From contig CP019636.1 in assembly GCA_002163975.1 (NCBI GenBank), positions 5,459,501-5,523,500 of the forward strand: a stretch of 64,000 bases of DNA. Direction: 5' to 3'. A model generated the notes under the pieces. The model saw only the letters and a program-made list of their open reading frames with translations, ran no database searches and had not been told where the DNA came from. Origin of the DNA: Nostocales cyanobacterium HT-58-2. GTDB lineage: Bacteria > Cyanobacteriota > Cyanobacteriia > Cyanobacteriales > Nostocaceae. The translations under genes and the position numbers were made by a program. Shown in pieces: positions 26,712 to 33,051 of this stretch; positions within the stretch are counted from its first letter, which is position 1; the number at the start of each line of letters is the position of its first letter.

Positions 26712-27656
26712 TTATGATTTGTTGCTTTTTCTTCGATTTTTGAATAGCAAACCCTGAATAGCGGCGCTTAAGTAACCAATTTGACCATAAGCATACACAA
26801 GTTTATCAAAGCGTTCGGCTGGATCGCGAAAGTATTGTAGTGTTTTATATAATCCCCGTAAAAACCGTTCACTGCCACGCTGCAATTGACCTAACCCAGC
26901 TTTGCCAGCAAGTTGTTCTCGATAACACTCACTAATCCCTTGCCACCAACCTCGATTGAAAAACCAGGAGCGGTTAAGACGTTCTGGAGCAACATTGTGA
27001 GCCACAAGAGCGTTGGGTAGATAAGCAACTTGCATTCCTTGTTGAAGGGCAAGTTCGGTCATTTGCAGCTCTTCATTTGATAATAATTTTGTCCCAACTC
27101 GACCGAGATGGGTATCGAACCCCCCAATTTCTTTAAGAAAGCTGCGGCGGATGGAGTAGTTTAAGCCTCTAGGGGTTTGTCCTGGGTTTTCAATGTAGAC
27201 TACAGAATCACCTAAATCGTATGCTCCCAGATTTGCTGCTAATCCGGTTGATAGCCAATGTGGGGGTTGGGTTTTTTTGGGCCATAATAAAGTCACTTTA
27301 CCACCCGCGATCGCGAGTTTAGGGTTATCTTGATAAGCTGAGTACAAAACCTGTAGCCAACCAGAGCTAGCCTCTGCATCGTCATCAAGATATGCCAAAA
27401 TTTCACTACTAGCAACTCTCGCACCAGTGTTGCGAGCAACAGATAAACCAATGATAGGTTCAAAGATATATTTGAGGCGAGGATTGTGGCTTCTGTGTTC
27501 TACAACTTCGCGGGTGCGATCGCTCGATCCATTATCCACGACCACGACTTCAAACTCACCAACAAAATCTTGCGCCAAAAGGCTATCTATCGCAGCACCT
27601 AGATAGGTATCTCGATTGTGAGTGCAGATAATGGCAGAGATTTGCGTATTTGGCAT
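26712..27656 (-). CDS. Family 2 glycosyltransferase
   Basis: A 314-residue glycosyltransferase. The GT-A nucleotide-binding start is ISAIICTHNRDTYLGAAIDSLLAQ, followed by EVVVVDNGSSDRTREVV and the metal site ILAYLDDDAEAS. An acceptor-side segment NYSIRRSFLKEIGGFDTHLGRVGTKLLSNEE precedes a C-terminal part with no clear membrane helix. It is the first gene of the three-gene minus-strand polysaccharide set, directly followed (15 bp) by the second glycosyltransferase. It resembles hps-type transferases of Nostoc, but I do not assign a symbol. Confidence 0.88.
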   Translation of the reverse strand: MPNTQISAIICTHNRDTYLGAAIDSLLAQDFVGEFEVVVVDNGSSDRTREVVEHRSHNPRLKYIFEPIIGLSVARNTGARVASSEILAYLDDDAEASSGWLQVLYSAYQDNPKLAIAGGKVTLLWPKKTQPPHWLSTGLAANLGAYDLGDSVVYIENPGQTPRGLNYSIRRSFLKEIGGFDTHLGRVGTKLLSNEELQMTELALQQGMQVAYLPNALVAHNVAPERLNRSWFFNRGWWQGISECYREQLAGKAGLGQLQRGSERFLRGLYKTLQYFRDPAERFDKLVYAYGQIGYLSAAIQGLLFKNRRKSNKS

Positions 27657-27855
27657 AAGCTTTGAATTTATGTTTTTGGACTTTGTTTATTTGTTAGTCG
27701 TGATTGTTAGTGATTTTACTAATCACAATTATTAACTAATAACTAATAACCAATAAGAAAGTCCAATTCGAGCCTGAGCCTAAGCTGATCTATACCAAAA
27801 ATTTCCAACTCACTAACCGAGTTTTATTAGAAACTATGAAATTATCTTTAATTCT

Positions 27856-28659
27856 TTACTGAGCTTGAATGTGACCGTGCAATATTACAAGAGTTTCTGC
27901 CAGTTGAGTGAGACGAGTTTCAAGATATTGCTTTCGTCCCAGGAGTTGACGCAATTTTTGATAGCGCGCAATTGCCATACTGACGCTAGCAACCTGCTCA
28001 GGTGGACATGGGCGCGACCACACTTTACCAGAAGCATCCAAACCACACAAACGATACCCAGCACGTGGCGATTGGCTCTCAACTTTATTATCAGTTGCAC
28101 AAATTTCTTCTACGTAATCCATAAGGCGGTCAACTTCTGCATGGCGGAGTGTTGCGGTTCCTCCTGGTTCTAGTCCGCGTTCTTGGGACTCTAACCAGCC
28201 ATTAACAATCGGTCCTTCCAGATAAACATCTTGAATCTGCCGGACAATCTTTTGCAGTTCTGTTTGCCAACAGGCTACACTTTCCTGAATTTCTTGTAAC
28301 AAATTCATTGCCAAGGCAGGATTTGCTCCATTGCGATGGCTCGTAAAGCTAGGAGTTTTGAACTTGGGTAGACTTGGTGTTTTGCAACCGCTCTCTTGCG
28401 CAGGAAAAGTCTGCACAGAGGTATTTTGGATTGGGGTATTTTGGGTTGAGGTATTTTCGGTTGGTGTGTTGTATTCCGATTGCTCAGAAAGTTCCTCTTC
28501 AGAAGGCGCACTGGGAGTGTCTGAGTGTTCCGAGTCACCAACGCTGATCCGAAACGATAGAGACCGCTTTGTCGAACCATCTGGTTCGGGAGATCCAGCA
28601 GTGTTGCGAGTCCCTAAATCGTGTAGAGTTGCCTCGATACGTTTTATGCCTGCTTTCAT
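27856..28659 (-). CDS. Conserved cyanobacterial protein with Asn/Thr/Gln-rich linker
   Basis: A 267-residue soluble protein of unknown function. The N-terminus is a short charged helix (KAGIKRIEATLHDL), then an unstructured acidic linker with small repeats of the NTxxQ type (TENTSTQNTPIQNTSVQ). From about residue 115 it is helical: LQEIQESVACWQTELQKIVRQIQDVY, then a PIVNGWLESQERG segment and a conserved-looking GYRLCGLDASGKVWSRPCPPEQVASVSMAIARYQKLRQLL. The two cysteines flank a short strand pair. Likely cyanobacteria-specific. No operon partner. Confidence 0.6.
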   Translation of the reverse strand: MKAGIKRIEATLHDLGTRNTAGSPEPDGSTKRSLSFRISVGDSEHSDTPSAPSEEELSEQSEYNTPTENTSTQNTPIQNTSVQTFPAQESGCKTPSLPKFKTPSFTSHRNGANPALAMNLLQEIQESVACWQTELQKIVRQIQDVYLEGPIVNGWLESQERGLEPGGTATLRHAEVDRLMDYVEEICATDNKVESQSPRAGYRLCGLDASGKVWSRPCPPEQVASVSMAIARYQKLRQLLGRKQYLETRLTQLAETLVILHGHIQAQ

Positions 28660-28989
28660 ACGGATATCTCGAAAATGTACTGTACCTTGTGGTGTTCAAG
28701 GATGAAGGCAGAAGAATCAAGGATGAAAAATTAATGACACTTAATTACTTCATACTTTAGACTTCTTACTTTACACTTACTTTGTACTTTACACTTCAGC
28801 CTTCAAATGATGCTGGTGCTAGTCTTACTATTAAAAGTTATTTTGGCGACAAGTTGCCAGATCTGCTTATGAAAAATTCTAGAAATACATTCTGCATTCA
28901 GCGCTTAGCTGTCAACTCACTGATTGCCAATAGCTGATAGCTTTATAGAATTGCAACCCTTCTTAATTCAAGATACTAGGTAAACAGCT
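28660..28989. other. Intergenic region with A/T-rich heptamer-like repeats
   Basis: These 330 bp between the divergent 267-aa gene and cobU contain a stretch near 28738-28800 of repeated TTACACTT/TACTTT-like words. No coding frame, tRNA or cobalamin-riboswitch-like sequence was seen. Confidence 0.5.
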
Positions 28990-29538
28990 TTGAGTAAAGT
29001 CATATTAGTGACCGGACCAGCACGCTCTGGCAAAAGTGAATGGGCAGAAATTTTGGCAATGCAGTCACAAAAAGCGGTTATTTATGTGGCAACGGCAGTA
29101 GAAAACCCAGATGATGAAGAATGGCAGCAACGCATTCAACAACATAAACAACGCCGTTCTCAAGATTGGATGACATTAGAAGTGCCATTTGAATTGTCTG
29201 CTGCTCTTGCTGAGGTGAAACCAAATATCTGTCTTTTAGTAGATTCGTTGGGCACTTGGGTAGCAAATCTCTTGGAACAAGACGAATTAGCTTGGCAAAA
29301 CATCGTCCAAGAATTCTTACAAACAGTACAGTTAGTAGCTGCTGACATGATCTTTGTGGCAGAGGAAACAGGTTGGGGTATTGTGCCTGCTTATCCTAGT
29401 GGTCGAACTTTCCGCGATCGCCTGGGTGATTTGGTTCGTCAATTGGGAAGTATTTGCCAAGAAGTTTACTTAGTGACTGGGGGTCATGTTCTGAATCTCA
29501 GCGTGCTAGGTTCCCCATTGCCAAGTAAAAGGGAGTAG
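28990..29538 (+). CDS. cobU: Adenosylcobinamide kinase / adenosylcobinamide-phosphate guanylyltransferase
   Basis: Bifunctional enzyme in the lower-ligand assembly of cobalamin; it phosphorylates adenosylcobinamide and then transfers GMP. The 182 residues include the P-loop TGPARSGKSEWAE (about 8-20), the candidate guanylylated histidine in RIQQHKQRR (H52), CLLVDSLGTWVANLL, FVAEETGWGIVPAYPSGRTFRDRLGDLVRQL and a final VTGGHVLNL. It starts with TTG. No further cobalamin genes are in the window. Cytosolic. Confidence 0.92.
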   Translation: MSKVILVTGPARSGKSEWAEILAMQSQKAVIYVATAVENPDDEEWQQRIQQHKQRRSQDWMTLEVPFELSAALAEVKPNICLLVDSLGTWVANLLEQDELAWQNIVQEFLQTVQLVAADMIFVAEETGWGIVPAYPSGRTFRDRLGDLVRQLGSICQEVYLVTGGHVLNLSVLGSPLPSKRE

Positions 29539-29640
29539 AGATAGAGAAAATAACTAACAGTTAACAACTGATAACTCTTCTTAACAGTTTATTTAAGATT
29601 CCTCATTTAAAAACTAGAATCCAGACTTTAAAATTTTAGT

Positions 29641-30072
29641 ATGGCATCACAAAAAGACGTTAAAAGATACTTAGCTTACTGGTTCCAGCTAGGTAAAAAA
29701 GTAGTGATTAACAACGGTGTGGCAACCTTGCAGCCGCGAGAGGTCATTAATGGCGATCGTTACAGTAATGAGTTTGAAGAGTGCTGGCAAAAGATTATTT
29801 CACCTGAGTCGGGTGACTGCTACCTGGAAGGTACCCAAGAAACCATAGCAGAATTGCTGACGCCTGCTTGGGATGTGTCTCCCTGCGGTCGTTGCGATAT
29901 GCCAGTCCCTGTGAGAAACGTGGGTATGCCACCGTTGCGATGTCCCTGCTTCGATTTACCCAACTGGCCCAACACAGAATTGCCGCCGCCGCGAACCCCA
30001 GTTAACAACCAAGAGCAACTCAAAGCAATTCGCGATCGGCTTTTGAATAATATGTCATCGACAAGCAGTTAA
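29641..30072 (+). CDS. Conserved cyanobacterial protein with paired cysteine motifs
   Basis: A 143-residue soluble protein. The N-terminal part (KRYLAYWFQLGKKVVINNG, then EFEECWQKIISPESGDCYLEGTQETIAELLTPAWDV) is followed by a cysteine-rich proline loop: SPCGRCDMPVPVRN and LRCPCFDLPNWPNTELP. The CxxC and CxC pair could bind a metal. I recognise the protein as cyanobacteria-type but know no function. It follows cobU on the same strand by 102 bp and ends in a strong terminator. Confidence 0.65.
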   Translation: MASQKDVKRYLAYWFQLGKKVVINNGVATLQPREVINGDRYSNEFEECWQKIISPESGDCYLEGTQETIAELLTPAWDVSPCGRCDMPVPVRNVGMPPLRCPCFDLPNWPNTELPPPRTPVNNQEQLKAIRDRLLNNMSSTSS

Positions 30073-30098
30073 ATACGTACTAGTTAGATATTGCTTAG

Positions 30099-30131
30099 AA
30101 ACGCCAGGAAAGAAAGCTTTCCTGGCGTTTT
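30099..30131 (+). terminator. Rho-independent terminator
   Basis: AAACGCCAGGAAAG (30099-30112), loop AAAG, then CTTTCCTGGCGTTT (30117-30130) followed by T: a 14-bp perfect stem after the 143-aa gene. Confidence 0.9.
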
Positions 30132-30605
30132 GCGTATAGATAGCTAAAATAATTGCTTTTTGTGCAACAATTTATACAATTAAAACAAAAAATACACTGG
30201 CATTTTTGACAAAAATGCCCTATGTGACAGTTGAAAGGGGGGAATGTGGGTTATGGCAACTTATGGTTGTATTTAATACAGTTATTCTTGTGGGTTAAGT
30301 ATCTTTATCGTCCCATAAGAGAATCAGATTTGTAATGCATTCAATTGAAAACTACCGTATTTCAAGCTATTTACTTTTCACCTGTAATTTTTATGTATTT
30401 TTCGGAAATGATTTGCTTCGTAATTTAACAACTGTTTTTTCTCAACATGGTAATCAAGTTGTCTGAAAACGCAAATGACTCTGCTAGTGACTTCCTCGTA
30501 TCTTATAAAAGTAAGCAACGAGTTGAGCGCTAAACAAAAGAAAAGGCAATCAACTAGGAGCTAAAAGTCAACACAACTCCAACCAAAATTACGAGGGTTT
30601 TCATC
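30132..30605. promoter_or_regulatory. Long leader region before the peptide cluster, with a 9-bp hairpin
   Basis: This 474-bp gene-free stretch precedes the first peptide gene. A perfect inverted repeat GGCATTTTT-GAC-AAAAATGCC lies at 30199-30219, which could be an operator or an upstream terminator. A TATAAA sequence at 30504-30509 is a candidate -10 box without a consensus -35. An ACGAGGGT ribosome binding site follows shortly before the ATG. Confidence 0.5.
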
Positions 30606-30860
30606 ATGTCTCAAGCTTTATTTATCGATTTATCTGTTGAACAACAAGAAATCGTAGCTGGTGGTGGCGATAGTCTTTTTGCTTTCAATACTAGCAATTA
30701 CTTTGCAAAGAACACACTAAATATCTATGACAAGACACTGACTGTAGCAGGCACTTCAGGTCCTGGAGGTAGCGCTGGCGTAACTGCTCTTGCTGTTAAG
30801 CAAGTTAAGGCATCAAGTGTTATCGACACTAGCCAAGTTACAAAAATCATCGTCAAGTAA
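30606..30860 (+). CDS. Double-glycine-leader peptide 1 (bacteriocin-like precursor)
   Basis: An 84-residue precursor. The leader is DLSVEQQEIVAGG, the LSxEQQ...GG type cut by C39 peptidases, with glycines 19-20 as the likely P2-P1 site (a third G follows). The core of about 64 residues is rich in Gly, Ser, Thr and Lys, has no cysteine, and carries KTLTVAGTSGPGGSAG, then VIDTSQVTK. It resembles cyanobacterial short peptides annotated as CTB-family bacteriocins (from memory). ACGAGGGT precedes the ATG. Peptide 2 is a close paralogue. An exporter with a C39 peptidase lies downstream. No modifying enzyme is nearby. Whether it is toxic or a signal is unknown. Confidence 0.85.
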   Translation: MSQALFIDLSVEQQEIVAGGGDSLFAFNTSNYFAKNTLNIYDKTLTVAGTSGPGGSAGVTALAVKQVKASSVIDTSQVTKIIVK

Positions 30861-30865
30861 TATTT

Positions 30866-30985
30866 GTCTCAATTGAGAGACTAAGTTACCTAAAAAAGAA
30901 TTCCAGTGTTTCTCTTTGACATCAACCTCTTCTCTCAATTGATGTGGAAATGAAAATATTAAAACTTATCAAACAAACACTGGAA
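30866..30985 (+). promoter_or_regulatory. Structured intergenic element 1
   Basis: Directly after peptide 1: a small hairpin GTCTC...GAGAC (30866-30881), then an outer stem TTCCAGTGTTT (30901-30911) with AAACACTGGAA (30975-30985) enclosing an inner stem ACATCAA (30919-30925) with TTGATGT (30939-30945). The same arrangement follows each of the four peptide genes. Confidence 0.7.
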
Positions 30986-31091
30986 ACTTAATTGTTCTTC
31001 TCTTTTTCTAGATTTTCATCTTGAAGAAAGAGACAATCAACGAGAAGCTAAAAACAAACTCACTTCATTCACAATTACGAGGGTTTTCATC

Positions 31092-31346
31092 ATGTCTCAA
31101 GCTTTATTTACCGATTTGTCTATTGAGCAACAAGAAATTGTAGCTGGTGGTGGCGACAGTATTGTAGCTTTCAATACTAGTGATTATTTTGCAAAAAACA
31201 AAATAAATATCCTTGATAAAACACTGACTGTAGCAGGCACTTCAGGTCCTGGAGGTAGTGCTGGTGTAACTGCTCTTGCTATTAAGCAAGTTAAGGCATC
31301 AAGTGTTATTGACACCAGCCAAGTCACAAAACTCATTATTAAGTAA
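31092..31346 (+). CDS. Double-glycine-leader peptide 2
   Basis: An 84-residue paralogue of peptide 1, differing at about one residue in six. The leader reads DLSIEQQEIVAGG; the core keeps GTSGPGGSAGVTALA, KQVKASSVIDTSQ and a basic, aliphatic end (TKLIIK). No cysteine. The ribosome binding site and the 40 bases before the ATG are nearly identical to those of the other copies, showing that whole gene-plus-spacer units were duplicated. It is expected to be processed after GG and exported by the same ABC system. Confidence 0.85.
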   Translation: MSQALFTDLSIEQQEIVAGGGDSIVAFNTSDYFAKNKINILDKTLTVAGTSGPGGSAGVTALAIKQVKASSVIDTSQVTKLIIK

Positions 31347-31350
31347 GTTT

Positions 31351-31467
31351 GTCTAAATTGATAGACTAAGTTACCTAAAAAAGAATTCCAGCGTTTCTCT
31401 TTGACATCAACTTCTTCCCCCGATTGATGTGGAAATGAAAATATTAAGACTGGTAAAAAACGCTGGG
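31351..31467 (+). promoter_or_regulatory. Structured intergenic element 2
   Basis: Small hairpin GTCTA...TAGAC (31351-31366); outer stem TCCAGCGTTT (31387-31396) with AAACGCTGGG (31458-31467, one G-U pair); inner ACATCAA/TTGATGT pair. Compared with element 1, both arms of two stems changed together (GTCTC/GAGAC to GTCTA/TAGAC; AGTGT/ACACT to AGCGT/ACGCT). Confidence 0.7.
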
Positions 31468-31574
31468 AACCTAATTGTTCTTCTCTTTTTCTAGATTTTC
31501 ATCTTGAAGAAAGAGGCAATCAACGAGAAGCTAAAAACAAATTCACTTCATTCACAATTACGAGGATTTTCATC

Positions 31575-31823
31575 ATGTCTCAAGCTTTATTTACCGATTT
31601 GTCTGTTGAACAACAAGAGATTGTAGCTGGTGGTTTTGATGCTGCCTTCAACTACAGTAACTACAATGTTTTCAATTCATTGATGAAAACGGACAAAACA
31701 CTTGCTTTAGCTGGTAGTTCAGGTCCTAATGGCAGTCAGGGTGGAGTCGCTTTTTCTGTTCAGTCTGTTGATATGTTGAGTGCTCTTAAAACCAGTCAAT
31801 TCACTGCACTCTTAGGTAAATAG
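31575..31823 (+). CDS. Double-glycine-leader peptide 3 (second core type)
   Basis: An 82-residue precursor with the same leader (DLSVEQQEIVAGG) but a different core starting FDAAFNYSNYNVFNSL. It keeps the SSGPNGSQGG motif in place of the SGPGGSAG of peptides 1 and 2, then ends AFSVQSVDMLSALKTSQFTALLGK. No cysteine. Leader and upstream DNA are far more conserved than the core, as expected for a family of secreted peptides that diversify in the exported part. Peptide 4 is the same type, so the cluster has two pairs. Confidence 0.84.
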   Translation: MSQALFTDLSVEQQEIVAGGFDAAFNYSNYNVFNSLMKTDKTLALAGSSGPNGSQGGVAFSVQSVDMLSALKTSQFTALLGK

Positions 31824-31947
31824 TCATCCTGTTATTGACTGAATGACCTACAAAAGGATTCCAGCATTTCTATTTGACATCAATTTTCTTCTCTCCATTG
31901 ATGTGTAAATGCAAATGTTAATACAAATCAAAGAAAGCTGGAATCCT
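31822..31947 (+). promoter_or_regulatory. Structured intergenic element 3
   Basis: Small hairpin AGTCA...TGACT (31822-31840, overlapping the stop codon of peptide 3); outer stem AGGATTCCAGC (31855-31865) with GCTGGAATCCT (31937-31947), 11 bp perfect; inner GACATCAA/TTGATGT pair. Confidence 0.7.
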
Positions 31948-32045
31948 CTGCCTCACTTTCACGAGATTTTTGTCTCTAGGAAAAAGGCAATTAACTAGAA
32001 GCCACACACAAATTCACTTCAATCAAAATTACGAGGATTTTCATC

Positions 32046-32294
32046 ATGTCTCAAGCTTTGTTTATCGATTTATCTGTTGAACAACAAGAAATTGTAGCTG
32101 GTGGTTTTGATGCTGCTTTCAACGCTACTAACTACCATGCTCTCAATTCATTAAAAATTACCACCACAACACTTGCTTTGGCTGGTAGTTCTGGTCCTAA
32201 TGGTAGTCAGGGTGGAGTTGCTTTTTCTGCTAATACCACCAAGCTGTTTAGTACTATTGACACTAGTCAATTTACTGGTCTCTTTGGTAAATAG
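32046..32294 (+). CDS. Double-glycine-leader peptide 4 (second core type)
   Basis: An 82-residue paralogue of peptide 3: leader DLSVEQQEIVAGG, core starting FDAAFNATNYHALNSL, shared SSGPNGSQGGVAFS block, then TTKLFSTIDTSQFTGLFGK. No cysteine. ACGAGGAT precedes the ATG, as in copy 3 (copies 1 and 2 have ACGAGGGT). It is the last of the near-identical array; the next peptide is clearly divergent. Confidence 0.84.
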   Translation: MSQALFIDLSVEQQEIVAGGFDAAFNATNYHALNSLKITTTTLALAGSSGPNGSQGGVAFSANTTKLFSTIDTSQFTGLFGK

Positions 32295-32424
32295 TCATCA
32301 TTTCATTGACTAAATGACCTGGAAACGGATTCCAGAACTTACCTTGAACTTTCATGTTACATCAACTAATTCTCTAGCTTGATATGTAAGTGAGAAAAGT
32401 GGGTAAACTTATACTCTGGAATCC
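32293..32424 (+). promoter_or_regulatory. Structured intergenic element 4
   Basis: Small hairpin AGTCA...TGACT (32293-32311); outer stem GGATTCCAGA (32327-32336) with TCTGGAATCC (32415-32424), 10 bp perfect. Against element 3 the closing C-G pair (CCAGC/GCTGG) has become A-T on both arms (CCAGA/TCTGG). The inner ACATCAA...TTGATATGT pair has a small bulge. Confidence 0.68.
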
Positions 32425-32575
32425 TTTATTCAATTCTGCACACAACTCGATTAATTCTTATATTTATATCAATAAGTTTCAGCGCTCTGATAGCTAATCA
32501 CTTATTCTAAAAAAAATGTCATGCTACTCATACTATTTCTATCTTTATAAATTGCCAGAAAAAAGAGGTAATTTT

Positions 32576-32902
32576 ATGTCTAACCACATCGAACTCAAAA
32601 ACTCTGCATTATTTATCGAGTTGTCTGAAGAAGAACAAGAAATTGTGACTGGCGGCGGAAGCTCTTCAATGGGATTGTACGATTTCGTCTTGCAAATGAC
32701 AAATATTAACACTTTCTCAAATAGCGAAGCTACTTTTTCCGACGGTGGCAGTAGTTCTTCTTACAGGTATCAAACAGGATATACGCTCTCGCAACTTTCC
32801 TTTGGATTTAATAGTGGTGGACGTCGCCGACGTAAATCAAAGAGTTTAGGTAACGGAAGTTTCCTAAATATGTTGTTTGGGCTTCTGTCTCTTTTTTCGT
32901 GA
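32576..32902 (+). CDS. Double-glycine-leader peptide 5, divergent
   Basis: A 108-residue precursor. The ATG at 32576 is chosen because AGAGGT lies seven bases before it; an open frame extends upstream but without homology. The leader ELSEEEQEIVTGGG belongs to the same class, cut expected after G26-G27. The core differs from peptides 1-4: a Ser/Gly-rich part (SDGGSSSSYRY), a polybasic GGRRRRKSKS stretch and a hydrophobic tail (FLNMLFGLLSLFS). No cysteine. A cationic plus hydrophobic end is compatible with membrane activity, but this is inference. The exporter gene starts 149 bp later. Confidence 0.75.
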   Translation: MSNHIELKNSALFIELSEEEQEIVTGGGSSSMGLYDFVLQMTNINTFSNSEATFSDGGSSSSYRYQTGYTLSQLSFGFNSGGRRRRKSKSLGNGSFLNMLFGLLSLFS

Positions 32903-33051
32903 AAGATTTGATTGCACCTTCTGATGCTAACACAACGGCAGTTTTGCGGGAAGAAAATCTACACCGCAAACCGCCTCCCCTACTCCATTCAAAAATGTGA
33001 GTACTTTTTTCATTAAGTGATAGAGAAATTTAAGACAAGTCTTTTTGATAT

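Noticed and set aside
28660..28989. Cobalamin riboswitch upstream of cobU
   Set aside because: No B12-box-like sequence was seen; the region is low-complexity.
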